NCBI GenBank assembly: GCA_947456855.1
Contig: CANGTR010000019.1
Span: forward strand, 1-32,401
Direction of reading: 5' to 3'
Length of the DNA stretch: 32,401 nt
Origin: Sphingobacteriia bacterium
GTDB taxonomy: Bacteria > Bacteroidota > Bacteroidia > Chitinophagales > Chitinophagaceae
Shown here: in pieces, positions 1-8,933 of the stretch
How positions within the stretch are numbered: position 1 is the first letter of the stretch
How the letters are laid out: every line of letters begins with the position of its first letter
Translations under genes and position numbers: made by a program
The notes under the pieces: model-generated
What the model was told of the DNA's origin: nothing
What the model saw: only the letters and a program-made list of their open reading frames with translations
Databases searched by the model: none

Positions 1-2
1 CA

Positions 3-35
3 ATTGCCGATGGTGTTGCTAAAAAAGGATTCTAA
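3..35 (+). CDS. 3' end of an unidentified gene (partial)
   Basis: The first bases read in frame 3 as IADGVAKKGF followed by TAA, just ahead of a terminator, so this is probably the last ten codons of a plus-strand gene that begins outside the window. Frame 1 is also open to a TAA at 37-39, so the frame is not certain. Too little remains to name the product. Confidence 0.4.
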   Translation: MADGVAKKGF

Positions 36-53
36 GTAAAGCTTTATAATTAT

Positions 54-89
54 AAAAAAACCGTTCAGTGAATAGCTGAGCGGTTTTTT
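54..89. terminator. Bidirectional intrinsic terminator
   Basis: An 8-bp stem (CCGTTCAG at 61-68, CTGAGCGG at 76-83, one G-T pair) with a 7-base loop is flanked by an A run on the left and a T run on the right. It can therefore end both the leftward mfd transcript and the upstream rightward gene. Confidence 0.85.
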
Positions 90-108
90 ATTTTATAGGC
101 ACGGGGCT

Positions 109-3100
109 TTATACTTGTGGCGCTGCTTCCCCTATTACTTCTTTATGCATAAGCGTAAGAAAACGCTGCATTGCCTCCATACCTTGAATTTGGTCTACCA
201 CCAACAAGAACATTTTACCTGCTTGTTTTAACCGAGCTTTATTGGTACCAGTTTGCAAGTAGGCCAATAGTTTTTTAAATAACTCCGATTCAAAATAAGG
301 AGAATCAGGACGATTGATAAAATAGCACCGCAGGGTATTGTCTTTTAAAGTCATTTTCTCAAAGCCGATTTTTACAGCCATCCACCTACATCTAACCGTT
401 GTAAACAAATCATCAACAGATGAAGGCATCGGACCAAATCGGTCCACCATTTCTTGATAAAAATGCATCAACGCAGTTTCATTTTCACAATCATCTAATC
501 GGGTATATAAAGAAAGTCTTTCAGCAATACTTTCTACATAACTGTCGGGTATCAAAATTTCTAGATCAGTATCAATGGTACAGTCGCTTACAAAATCATC
601 TTGCTTGCTAATTTCATCTTTAAATAATTCCTTGAAAGAAGTGCGTTTTAATTCTCTAATGGCTTCTTCTAAAATTTTCTGGTACATTTCAAAACCAATC
701 TCTGCCATAAAACCACTCTGTTCGCCTCCCAGCATATTTCCTGCACCACGGATATCAAGGTCTCGCATGGCTATTTGAAATCCACTTCCTAAATCACTGA
801 ATTGCTCCAATGTTTGTAATCTTTTGCGGGAATCAGTGGGCAATGTACTCATTGGCGGACCCAGTAAATAACAGAATGCTTTTCTATTACTTCGCCCCAC
901 CCTACCGCGTAGCTGATGCAAATCGCTCAATCCAAACTGATGGGCATTATTAATGATGATGGTATTTACGTTGGGAATATCAACCCCGCTTTCTACAATA
1001 TTGGTACAAACCAATACATCATATTTCTTATCGATAAAATCGAGAATTCTTTCTTCTAATTCATGGCCTTCCAATTGTCCATGCGCAAAACCAATACTTA
1101 GATCCGGACATAAACCCTGAATCATGGCACACATTTCTGGTAATCCATGAACACGATTGTGAATGAAAAATACCTGCCCTCCTCTTTCGGTTTCATAATA
1201 AATGGCTTCCCGAATAAAATCGTCATTAAACACATGCACTTCGGTTTGGATGGGTTGCCGATTTGGAGGAGGCGTATTCATGATACTCAAATCACGGGCC
1301 CCCATCAAACTAAACTGGAGTGTTCTGGGGATTGGTGTTGCTGTAAGTGTTAAGCAATCTACATTGCTTTTCAATGTTTTGAGTTTTTCTTTATGACCTA
1401 CCCCAAATTTTTGTTCTTCATCAATGATCATTACCCCCAAATCTTTGAAATGAACTTCTTTGCCCAGCAATCCATGGGTACCGATGATAATATCTATTTT
1501 ACCTGACTTTACTTTTTCTAAAGTTTCTTTTTTTTCTTTGGCCGATTTAAATCGATTGATATAATCTACCGTAACAGGAAAATCTTTTAACCTTTCCTGA
1601 AAAGTTTTAAAATGCTGAAAAGCCAAAATTGTTGTAGGAACCAAAACTGCTGCTTGCTTTCCTTCAACAACAGATTTAAATGCTGCTCTGATTGCAATTT
1701 CTGTTTTACCAAAACCAACATCACCACAAACCAAACGGTCCATTGGCGCCTCACTTTCCATGTCTTTTTTTACATCGGCAGTTGCTTTGCTTTGATCGGG
1801 TGTGTCTTCATAAATAAAAGAAGCCTCTAATTCGGTTTGCATATAGGTATCAGGGGCATGAGCAAACCCTTGCTGCGCTTTTCTTTGAGCGTAAAGCTTA
1901 ATCAAATCAAATGCAATTTCTTTTACTTTTATTTTGGTTTTTTCTTTTAGCCTCACCCAAACATCGGAACCCAATTTATTTACTTTAGGAACAGTGCCTT
2001 CCTTTCCAGTATACTTAGAAATTTTATGCAGCGAATTGATATTGACATATAAAATATCACTGTCTTTATAAATGATTCTAACAGCTTCCTGAATTTTTCC
2101 ATTCACTTCTAATTTCTGTAAACCTGAATAAGTACCAACGCCATGATCGATATGTGTAACAAAATCGCCAGGTTGTAAATCACGTAAGGTTTTTAAAGTG
2201 AGCGCTTTGCTTTTATTATAGGCTTGTTTTACTTTGTATTTATGGTAACGCTGAAATATTTGATGATCGGTATAACAAACAACTTTTAATGAATGATCGA
2301 TGAATCCTTCATGAATACTGGTTCCTACAGGAATGAATTGAATCTCGGTATTAAGGTCAGTGAAAATACTGTTCAACCGTTCTAATTGTTTTACTTGTTC
2401 AGCGAATATAAACAAGCTATAACCTGCGGCTTCATGGGCTTTCAGGTCTTTGATCAACAAATCGAACTGCCTATTAAAAGAAGGTTGCGCTTTTGTATTG
2501 AATTCAATTTCATAATTGGCAAAAAAAGGCTTGTATCCAAATTCAACCAATACTTTTGGAGTAAATAAAGTTTTCAGATCAGCCCCTTTAATAAAGTCTG
2601 CCCACTGAACATCTTTTAAAACATGAATTTCTTCTTCCTCTTTGTTTAATTGAAAATGGCCCTCATTTTGCAATGCCAAAAAACCATCTAAGTCTTCTTC
2701 TTGTACCCGAATTTTTTCTTCAACTACATCCCAATCTTTAATCCAACAAATAGTATTCTCTGGCAAAAACTCCAACAAAGAAATTTTTTCTTCGGCACCT
2801 GATCCAAAGGTGGCAGGCAGTTGATCTACATTGGGAATGATATTTACTTGTAATAATTTTCTTTCGCTTAATTGTGTTTCAGGATCAAAAATTCGAATAC
2901 TATCTACTTCGTTTCCAAATAACTCTATCCGATAAGGCTTTTCATTTCCATAAGAATAGATATCGAGAATTCCACCTCTTAATGCAAACTGCCCAGGCTC
3001 ATACACAAAATCTGTTCGCTCAAAACCATACATCACAAACAAATCCATTAAGCTTTCTGGATTGATGGTATCATTGGTTTTAATGCTAATGATATTGCTG

Positions 3101-3528
3101 CTGATGGTATCCGGCCGAATAACTTTCTCAAAGATTGCCTCAGGATAAGTAATAATGATTTTTTTATTTCCGCCTCTTGCTAGTTTTGTAAGTGCCTCGG
3201 TTCTCAGCATTAAATGTGAGCTATTGAGCAGCCTGAAATTTTTTCTATTCTTGAAAGAAGAAGGAAAATAAAATAGATCCAACGCACTCGATAAATTTTC
3301 GATGGTATTGTGAAAATAGGCAGCTTCTTCTGCATCATTTAATACAATTAAATGATTTAGGTTTTGTGCATCTTGATGACCAAAAACAGCAGTCACTAAA
3401 AATTCTGCACTACTACCAACTATATTTTTAAGAAAGATTTTTTGGGTATCGGCATAAGAGATCCTGTTCACCAACTGATTTACCAGGGGTGATGCTTGGT
3501 ATTGTTCCAGTAACCGATCCAAATTCAT
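109..3528 (-). CDS. mfd: Transcription-repair coupling factor Mfd
   Basis: Mfd is the cytoplasmic ATP-driven translocase that pushes stalled RNA polymerase off damaged DNA and recruits UvrA. The 1139 residues match the usual family length. In order they show the N-terminal UvrB-like region (about 1-330), the CarD-like RNA polymerase interaction domain (about 450-515, starting PGDFVTHIDHGVG), a RecG-like helicase core with Walker A GDVGFGKT (K608) and Walker B DEEQ (703-706), then motif VI-type residues in LHQLRGRVGRS, and the C-terminal TRCF domain (about 990-1100). The ATG start gives the usual N-terminus. It is the last gene before the shared terminator at 54-89 and lies 72 bases after the small lipoprotein gene on the same strand. 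No key motif is missing. Confidence 0.97.
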   Translation of the reverse strand: MNLDRLLEQYQASPLVNQLVNRISYADTQKIFLKNIVGSSAEFLVTAVFGHQDAQNLNHLIVLNDAEEAAYFHNTIENLSSALDLFYFPSSFKNRKNFRLLNSSHLMLRTEALTKLARGGNKKIIITYPEAIFEKVIRPDTISSNIISIKTNDTINPESLMDLFVMYGFERTDFVYEPGQFALRGGILDIYSYGNEKPYRIELFGNEVDSIRIFDPETQLSERKLLQVNIIPNVDQLPATFGSGAEEKISLLEFLPENTICWIKDWDVVEEKIRVQEEDLDGFLALQNEGHFQLNKEEEEIHVLKDVQWADFIKGADLKTLFTPKVLVEFGYKPFFANYEIEFNTKAQPSFNRQFDLLIKDLKAHEAAGYSLFIFAEQVKQLERLNSIFTDLNTEIQFIPVGTSIHEGFIDHSLKVVCYTDHQIFQRYHKYKVKQAYNKSKALTLKTLRDLQPGDFVTHIDHGVGTYSGLQKLEVNGKIQEAVRIIYKDSDILYVNINSLHKISKYTGKEGTVPKVNKLGSDVWVRLKEKTKIKVKEIAFDLIKLYAQRKAQQGFAHAPDTYMQTELEASFIYEDTPDQSKATADVKKDMESEAPMDRLVCGDVGFGKTEIAIRAAFKSVVEGKQAAVLVPTTILAFQHFKTFQERLKDFPVTVDYINRFKSAKEKKETLEKVKSGKIDIIIGTHGLLGKEVHFKDLGVMIIDEEQKFGVGHKEKLKTLKSNVDCLTLTATPIPRTLQFSLMGARDLSIMNTPPPNRQPIQTEVHVFNDDFIREAIYYETERGGQVFFIHNRVHGLPEMCAMIQGLCPDLSIGFAHGQLEGHELEERILDFIDKKYDVLVCTNIVESGVDIPNVNTIIINNAHQFGLSDLHQLRGRVGRSNRKAFCYLLGPPMSTLPTDSRKRLQTLEQFSDLGSGFQIAMRDLDIRGAGNMLGGEQSGFMAEIGFEMYQKILEEAIRELKRTSFKELFKDEISKQDDFVSDCTIDTDLEILIPDSYVESIAERLSLYTRLDDCENETALMHFYQEMVDRFGPMPSSVDDLFTTVRCRWMAVKIGFEKMTLKDNTLRCYFINRPDSPYFESELFKKLLAYLQTGTNKARLKQAGKMFLLVVDQIQGMEAMQRFLTLMHKEVIGEAAPQV

Positions 3529-3589
3529 ATTTCCGATATCCGCATTAACCTCATTAAGGCAACTAAAAAAGTTCCATGTTAAGGGAGCG

Positions 3590-3597
3590 CAAAGATA
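3590..3597 (-). promoter_or_regulatory. Possible -7 promoter element of mfd
   Basis: On the minus strand this reads TATCTTTG, a full match to the Bacteroidota -7 consensus TAnnTTTG, about 60 bases ahead of the mfd start. No TTG or TTTG element is visible at the expected upstream distance, so support is partial. Confidence 0.4.
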
Positions 3598-3600
3598 AGA

Positions 3601-4098
3601 TTAATAAGTGGCGTTATTATTTACGATCACCTTTATTTCAGTTAATTTGTTGGGCTCCACTAAAACCAATGAAATATTGTTTCTACTGTCGAAATTATTG
3701 GCAAAAAACAGTTTGTCTACTTGAACAAAAACCGAATAAGTGCCAACTGGTAAAGCGGCAATAAATGCCCCGGTACTATCCGTTTTTATACTGCATACCA
3801 ATTTGGTATTGATGCTATTAAACAAAGGGCCCAGATTCTCCTGAATTACTTGATTAATATTGGTGGGTTCATAAAAGAAAACGGTGGTGGGATAAGCATT
3901 GTCCGAACTATTTTTTTTGCCAGTATTGGATGGAGAAGGCATTTGATTGCCATAAACAAGTAGCACTTTTCCTTTAATTCCTTGACGTATCATTGAAGAT
4001 GTTAAGGATTGATTGGAAATTTGAGTTGTTTTATTTGGGCATTTACAGGCCGCCCCAATTAAAATACCTAAAAAAATATAAAAAAGAAATACCCTCAT
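3601..4098 (-). CDS. Small secreted or lipid-anchored protein with a carboxypeptidase-regulatory-like domain
   Basis: The 165-residue product starts with a short hydrophobic leader (MRVFLFYIFLGILIGAAC), with Cys18 at a plausible but not canonical lipobox, so it is probably an exported lipoprotein. The rest looks like one transthyretin/carboxypeptidase-regulatory-like beta-sandwich: GIKGKVLLVYGNQMP opens it, and TDSTGAFIAALPVGTYSVFV is the typical DxxGxF...LPxGxY stretch. Such domains are common as accessory binding modules in Bacteroidota surface proteins. Function is unknown. It is divergent from the T9SS protease gene (84 bases apart) and upstream of mfd on the same strand. The fold assignment rests on pattern only. 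Confidence 0.75.
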   Translation of the reverse strand: MRVFLFYIFLGILIGAACKCPNKTTQISNQSLTSSMIRQGIKGKVLLVYGNQMPSPSNTGKKNSSDNAYPTTVFFYEPTNINQVIQENLGPLFNSINTKLVCSIKTDSTGAFIAALPVGTYSVFVQVDKLFFANNFDSRNNISLVLVEPNKLTEIKVIVNNNATY

Positions 4099-4137
4099 TC
4101 TATAGTTTAAAAGACTAAAGTATCTAATTTAGAGCAG

Positions 4138-4159
4138 TTTATAGCCATATAGCTATAAA
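4138..4159. promoter_or_regulatory. Inverted repeat between divergent genes (possible operator)
   Basis: TTTATAGC (4138-4145) and GCTATAAA (4152-4159) are exact inverse repeats around a 6-base centre that itself contains ATAT, so 10 of 11 position pairs match over 22 bases. It sits in the 84-base divergent gap, 23 bases before the protease ATG. A dimeric regulator site is an inference; nothing identifies the regulator. Confidence 0.45.
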
Positions 4160-4182
4160 TATGCAAAAAAGCACTATTTCAC

Positions 4183-7100
4183 ATGACAAGAAAAATCATT
4201 CTGCCCTTTTTGGCAATCGTTTTTGGGGTTACTATTGGATTGGCGCAAGTAAACAATAATGACAAAGCGCTTAAGTTAATTTCATTAAAGCTAAAGCTAG
4301 AACAAGAATTGAATTATGCCAAAGCCTTGTCTATGGCTAAATCCAAGAATTGGTCTTTACAAATTACTTACCCTGATGGGGGGTTTGCTAAACTAATTGG
4401 TGTAGACGACTTTGGTTTTCCTATTTATATTCAAACCCATAACAACTCGATTGCTGCTGTCACAACACGTGCCAACCAATTATGGCCTGGCGGAAGTTCA
4501 GGATTGAATTTGTCTGGAAATTCTACCTCAATGACAAATAAACTAGGTATTTGGGAAGCAGAATCACAAAGTCCTTTAGCAACACATGTTGAACTTAACG
4601 GAAGAATAGTACAAAAAGATGCAACATCTACAGGGCCTGGAGATCATGCAACACATGTTGCCGGAACCATGATTGCAACTGGAATCAATCCTATTGCAAA
4701 AGGAATGGCTTTCCAAATCCCAAATTTGATATCATATGACACTAGAAGCAATACTTCGGAATTTTTTGCTGAAACAGGATTATTGCTATCCAATCATTCT
4801 TATGGTATAACTGCAGGATGGAGAAGGAACTCAAGCGAATCAAATAGATGGGAGTTTCTAGGCAGGCCCAATGAAAATGAAGATTATTCATTTGGATATT
4901 ATAGTTCTACTACACAGGTAGTTGATTCTTTGGCCTTTAATGTTCCCAACCATCTTTTGGTGTTTAGTGCGGGCAACCCTCGATCCCAAAATGGACCTGC
5001 AGTGGGTGAACCCTATTTTAGAGCCAATGCTTCTGGAGTAATGGCATCAGCAGGCAGTAGACCGGCTGGAATTAACAGCAATGATTCATATGATATCATT
5101 ACCCATTATTCAATAGCAAAAAATGTACTTACTGTTGGGGCGGTAAATGGAATACCAGCGGGCTATTCAAAACCACTTGATGTTGTAATGAGTAACTTTA
5201 GTGCATGGGGCCCTACTGATGATGGAAGAATAAAACCAGATTTAGTTGCCAATGGAGTAGCTGTTACTTCAAGTACCAGTTCATCAAATACTTCATATGC
5301 CTCACTACAAGGCACTTCAATGTCTGCCCCAAATGCTACTGGATCTCTATTATTGATTCAAGAGTATTACAATAAACTTAAGCCAGAAACTTTTTTACGG
5401 TCATCTACACTGAAGGGTTTAGCCATTCATACAACAGATGAATCAGGAGATGCACCAGGTCCGGATTATCGATTTGGCTGGGGATTACTGAATGTAGAAA
5501 GAGCAGCCTCCGTTTTAACCAACGCGGTACCTTCTAATAATGCAAGCACAAGTGCCGATTTAATATTTGAAAACACCCTCAATAACGGTCAAACATTTAC
5601 AAGAACAGTTGTTGCAACAGGAAGAGTACCATTAAAAGCAACCATCTGCTGGACAGACCCAAAAGGTTCTGTAAATACCAATGCAGCAACTAACTTAAAT
5701 GACAGAACAAAAAAATTAATTAATGATTTAGATATCAAAATCACTAGAGGAAGCCAAACTATTTTACCTTGGACATTAAATGTAGAAAACCCTGCTGCAC
5801 CAGCTCAGAAAGGAGATAATACGATAGACAATGTAGAAAGAATTGATGTGGACAGTACTATTCCCGGACAAACATATACCATCACGATAAGCCATAAAGG
5901 CATATTGGAACGAGGTACTCAACAATATGCGTTGATTGTGAGTGGTGTAGGTGGAACAGCCTATTGTGCTTCAGCTTCTAATCCTGGAGGAGGCGCATTT
6001 ATTGATAGTGTTGGATTTTCAAATATTCGTTTTAAAAATTCAGCAGGTTGTAAAACATATACCAATAACACCAATATTGTTGGAGAGATACAACCTCAAC
6101 AAACTTTGCCTATAACAGTTAGGGTTGCAACTTGCGATGCAACCACTCAATCTAGAATGGTTAAAATATTTATTGACTTCAATAACAATGGTGTATTTGA
6201 CAGCAATGAATTGGTTGCAACTAGTCCGGTTTTGAATAGTACAGCTCAAAATTATACTACCAATATTACCACACCGGCAAATTTATCTGTTGGCTCATTA
6301 ACATTGATGAGAATAATTGTTCAAGAAACACAAATTGCCGCAGATATAAATGCTTGTAATAATTATGCAAAAGGCGAAACCCAAGATTTTCGTTTGCAGG
6401 TGGTAGGCCCTAGCAATGATTTGTCAATGAATAATATTATTTCACCACAATCTGGATCTTGTTCAAATCCTGCTCAATTCATAACCGTGAATATTGCCAA
6501 TAATGGTACTATACCGCAAACGAATATTCCACTAACGGTTACAGTTGCAAATGGTTCTACAACAATTGCTACTATCAATACAACCTATAGCAGTACAATT
6601 GCACCTTTATCGAGTATAGATTATACTTTTCAAACGCCATTTAATGCATTGGCTGGAGTTACCTACACCATCACGGCAAGGGTCAATCTAACTGGCGATC
6701 AGTTTCCAAGCAACAATCAGTTTATTGCACTTGTAGCTTATGCTGCCAATCCTACTCCGCCAACTGGAGATGGTGTGATTTGCAATACCAACGCCATTTT
6801 GAGAGCATTGAGTCCAAATACATCTACCAATTATTATTGGTACTCTTCCAATTCGTCAAATGTACCTTTTGCAGTAGGAACCAATGTTTCAAGTACCAAT
6901 TTGCCTTCAGACAGAACTTATTATTTACAAAAAGAAGCAAGGGCTCCAATTGGAGCAGATTCAAAAATGATTTACCCAAATGGGGGATACAATTCATTTG
7001 CTGGAAACTTTGTGAGTTTTAATGCTTCGGCTCCATTAACCATTGAAACTACTCGATTATATATTGGCAACCCCGGTAAAATAAGATTTACTTTGGCAAG

Positions 7101-7992
7101 GAATATAACTGCCTCAGGAACTTCAGGAGCTTATAATTTTACGAGACTTAGTGAAAAAGTTGTTGATGTATATAATACAAGACCTGTTGCCGGCGCTGGA
7201 GCAATTACAGAAAATGACCCTGAAGATTTAGGAGCTATTTATAGATTGGATATGCAAGTACCGTCTTCGGGAGATTATGGAATTATTGTGGAGTGCTTGG
7301 ATGGGGCTACCATTTATCGCAACAATGGAATCATCGGAACAACCTATCCTTCAGGCATCAATAATATCATGAACTTTACGGGCAATAGCGTATCTCTTTT
7401 ACCTGCAAGCGGTAATCAAAATCAATTCTGGTATTTCTTTTACGATACCAGGGTTTCCACTGCTGGATGTGTGAGCAATAGAGTTCCGATAGTTGCAGCA
7501 GCAAATTCAACAGCTACAGTTGCTCAAGTGGCAGATTCATTGGTATCGAGTATTAAAACAGGAACCTTCCAATGGGTATTTAATGATACAGCTACAGTAG
7601 TTGGCGCAAGTGGATCTTCCATCAAACCAACCAGATCTGGCAATTATAAAGTTGTGGTTTCCGATGCATTAGGTTGTACAAGAACTTCAACTAATATAAA
7701 TTATACAGTTACTGCACTGAATACAGTTAATCCGCAAGCAATTAAATTAACCGTTTCTCCAAATCCGAATAACGGTATTTTCCAATTGTCTTTTGAAGTA
7801 ACCAATAGAAGTGATTTATCCATTGAGATTTTAAATGCTTCCGGACAGCGGGTATTCACCAATACACAATCAGGTTTCATAGGCAGGTACAACAAAACAA
7901 TCAATTTACAGAAATTAAGTAATGAGTTTTATTTGCTTAAAATCCAACACGATAAAAAGACTTATTTACAAAAGATTATACTTCAACGATAA
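4183..7992 (+). CDS. Secreted S8 (subtilisin-like) serine protease with T9SS sorting domain
   Basis: A 1269-residue exported protease. Residues 1-21 are a Sec signal peptide (cleavage probably after GLA). The S8 catalytic domain spans about 115-450: His155 in DHATHVAGT, oxyanion Asn265 in FSAGNP, nucleophile Ser379 in GTSMSAPNATG. At the place of the catalytic Asp the sequence is GIWEAESQ, with Glu125. A beta-sandwich follows (about 455-590), then a GEVED-like domain (about 600-740, with FIDFNNNG and GETQDF), a CARDB-like adhesion domain (about 745-850), an Ig-like region, and a C-terminal type A sorting domain (about 1189-1269, starting LTVSPNPNNG and ending LQKIILQR). The tail predicts export across the outer membrane by the type IX system. 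It is a single-gene unit closed by a strong terminator. The substrate is unknown. Confidence 0.93.
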   Translation: MTRKIILPFLAIVFGVTIGLAQVNNNDKALKLISLKLKLEQELNYAKALSMAKSKNWSLQITYPDGGFAKLIGVDDFGFPIYIQTHNNSIAAVTTRANQLWPGGSSGLNLSGNSTSMTNKLGIWEAESQSPLATHVELNGRIVQKDATSTGPGDHATHVAGTMIATGINPIAKGMAFQIPNLISYDTRSNTSEFFAETGLLLSNHSYGITAGWRRNSSESNRWEFLGRPNENEDYSFGYYSSTTQVVDSLAFNVPNHLLVFSAGNPRSQNGPAVGEPYFRANASGVMASAGSRPAGINSNDSYDIITHYSIAKNVLTVGAVNGIPAGYSKPLDVVMSNFSAWGPTDDGRIKPDLVANGVAVTSSTSSSNTSYASLQGTSMSAPNATGSLLLIQEYYNKLKPETFLRSSTLKGLAIHTTDESGDAPGPDYRFGWGLLNVERAASVLTNAVPSNNASTSADLIFENTLNNGQTFTRTVVATGRVPLKATICWTDPKGSVNTNAATNLNDRTKKLINDLDIKITRGSQTILPWTLNVENPAAPAQKGDNTIDNVERIDVDSTIPGQTYTITISHKGILERGTQQYALIVSGVGGTAYCASASNPGGGAFIDSVGFSNIRFKNSAGCKTYTNNTNIVGEIQPQQTLPITVRVATCDATTQSRMVKIFIDFNNNGVFDSNELVATSPVLNSTAQNYTTNITTPANLSVGSLTLMRIIVQETQIAADINACNNYAKGETQDFRLQVVGPSNDLSMNNIISPQSGSCSNPAQFITVNIANNGTIPQTNIPLTVTVANGSTTIATINTTYSSTIAPLSSIDYTFQTPFNALAGVTYTITARVNLTGDQFPSNNQFIALVAYAANPTPPTGDGVICNTNAILRALSPNTSTNYYWYSSNSSNVPFAVGTNVSSTNLPSDRTYYLQKEARAPIGADSKMIYPNGGYNSFAGNFVSFNASAPLTIETTRLYIGNPGKIRFTLARNITASGTSGAYNFTRLSEKVVDVYNTRPVAGAGAITENDPEDLGAIYRLDMQVPSSGDYGIIVECLDGATIYRNNGIIGTTYPSGINNIMNFTGNSVSLLPASGNQNQFWYFFYDTRVSTAGCVSNRVPIVAAANSTATVAQVADSLVSSIKTGTFQWVFNDTATVVGASGSSIKPTRSGNYKVVVSDALGCTRTSTNINYTVTALNTVNPQAIKLTVSPNPNNGIFQLSFEVTNRSDLSIEILNASGQRVFTNTQSGFIGRYNKTINLQKLSNEFYLLKIQHDKKTYLQKIILQR

Positions 7993-8048
7993 AAGATCAA
8001 ACCTTCAAAGATCTTCATTCAACGATAAGGAAATTTTATAATGCAATC

Positions 8049-8087
8049 GATGCCGTAGTTTCAAAATAGCTACGGCATCTTTTTTTA
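8049..8087 (+). terminator. Intrinsic terminator after the protease gene
   Basis: A perfect 10-bp stem, GATGCCGTAG (8049-8058) with CTACGGCATC (8070-8079), with an 11-base loop, is followed at once by seven Ts. Confidence 0.93.
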
Positions 8088-8113
8088 TTGCAATAATCAT
8101 TACATTGCAATAA
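8085..8113. repeat. Repeated ATTGCAATAA palindromic motif before the reductase gene
   Basis: TTATTGCAATAA (8085-8096) is a perfect 12-base palindrome, and ATTGCAATAA recurs at 8104-8113, centre to centre 17 bases. The second copy ends 9 bases before the reductase start. Tandem palindromes at this place suggest an operator, but the AT-rich composition makes this tentative. Confidence 0.4.
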
Positions 8114-8122
8114 ATAATTGAT

Positions 8123-8869
8123 ATGGCACAGGAATGGCAAAAGGGAATTGTTACCAAAATTGTTGATGAAACACATAGCACGAAAAGATTTTGGATTCAA
8201 ATTCCATCAATGGACAATTTTGATTTTGCTCCAGGTCAGTTTGTAACACTCGACCTTCCTATCCATGAACAAAAAAACAAGCGTTGGAGAAGTTATTCTA
8301 TTGCTTCTGCTCCAGATGGCACAAACACGATTGAATTGGTCATTGTATTGAATGAATTTGGCTTAGGAACTCCTTACTTATTCAAAGAAGTAGCTGTAGG
8401 TGCTGAGTTAACACTCAGAGGACCTCAAGGTAAATTCACCATGCCAGAACATTTAAATAAAGACCTTTACTTAATTTGTACAGGAACTGGGATTGCCCCA
8501 TTCCGTTCAATGGCGCATTATATTCATTCTGCAAAACTCCCTCATCAACAAGTACATATCATTTTCGGATGCAGAAAATTTGAAGATGGTTTATACATCA
8601 ATGAATTAAAAGCTTTAGAAAAAGAATTAACAGGTTTCCATTTTCATCCTTGTTATTCCAGAGAAGAAAATATTTCAGAAGGTCAACACAAGGGATATGT
8701 GCACGATGTATATGAGCAATTATTGAATGCTGCAAAATCGGCAGATGGTGCTTTGCCTGAGGCTTATTTTTATCTTTGCGGATGGAAGAATATGATCGAT
8801 AGCGCCAAAGAAAAAATAGTTTCTATGGGTTACGATAAAAAAGCCATTCACTTAGAGCTTTACGGTTAA
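8123..8869 (+). CDS. Ferredoxin/flavodoxin-NADP(+) reductase family flavoprotein
   Basis: A 248-residue cytoplasmic FAD/NAD(P)H oxidoreductase that moves electrons between NADPH and a small carrier such as ferredoxin or flavodoxin. The FAD-binding barrel (1-110) has the RSYS signature at 56-59 (RxYS) followed by IASAP. The nucleotide-binding domain has CTGTGIAPFR at 119-128 and the late YLCGWKNMIDSAKE segment typical of the family. No 2Fe-2S domain is fused, so it fits bacterial Fpr-type reductases rather than phenol hydroxylase-type ones. The electron partner cannot be told from the sequence. It stands alone, after a terminator and convergent with glyS. Confidence 0.85.
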   Translation: MAQEWQKGIVTKIVDETHSTKRFWIQIPSMDNFDFAPGQFVTLDLPIHEQKNKRWRSYSIASAPDGTNTIELVIVLNEFGLGTPYLFKEVAVGAELTLRGPQGKFTMPEHLNKDLYLICTGTGIAPFRSMAHYIHSAKLPHQQVHIIFGCRKFEDGLYINELKALEKELTGFHFHPCYSREENISEGQHKGYVHDVYEQLLNAAKSADGALPEAYFYLCGWKNMIDSAKEKIVSMGYDKKAIHLELYG

Positions 8870-8933
8870 CGGATAATTGAACAGATTAATTGATCCCGAT
8901 TAAAAATTCGTTTAACTTATCGCTATCGCGCAC

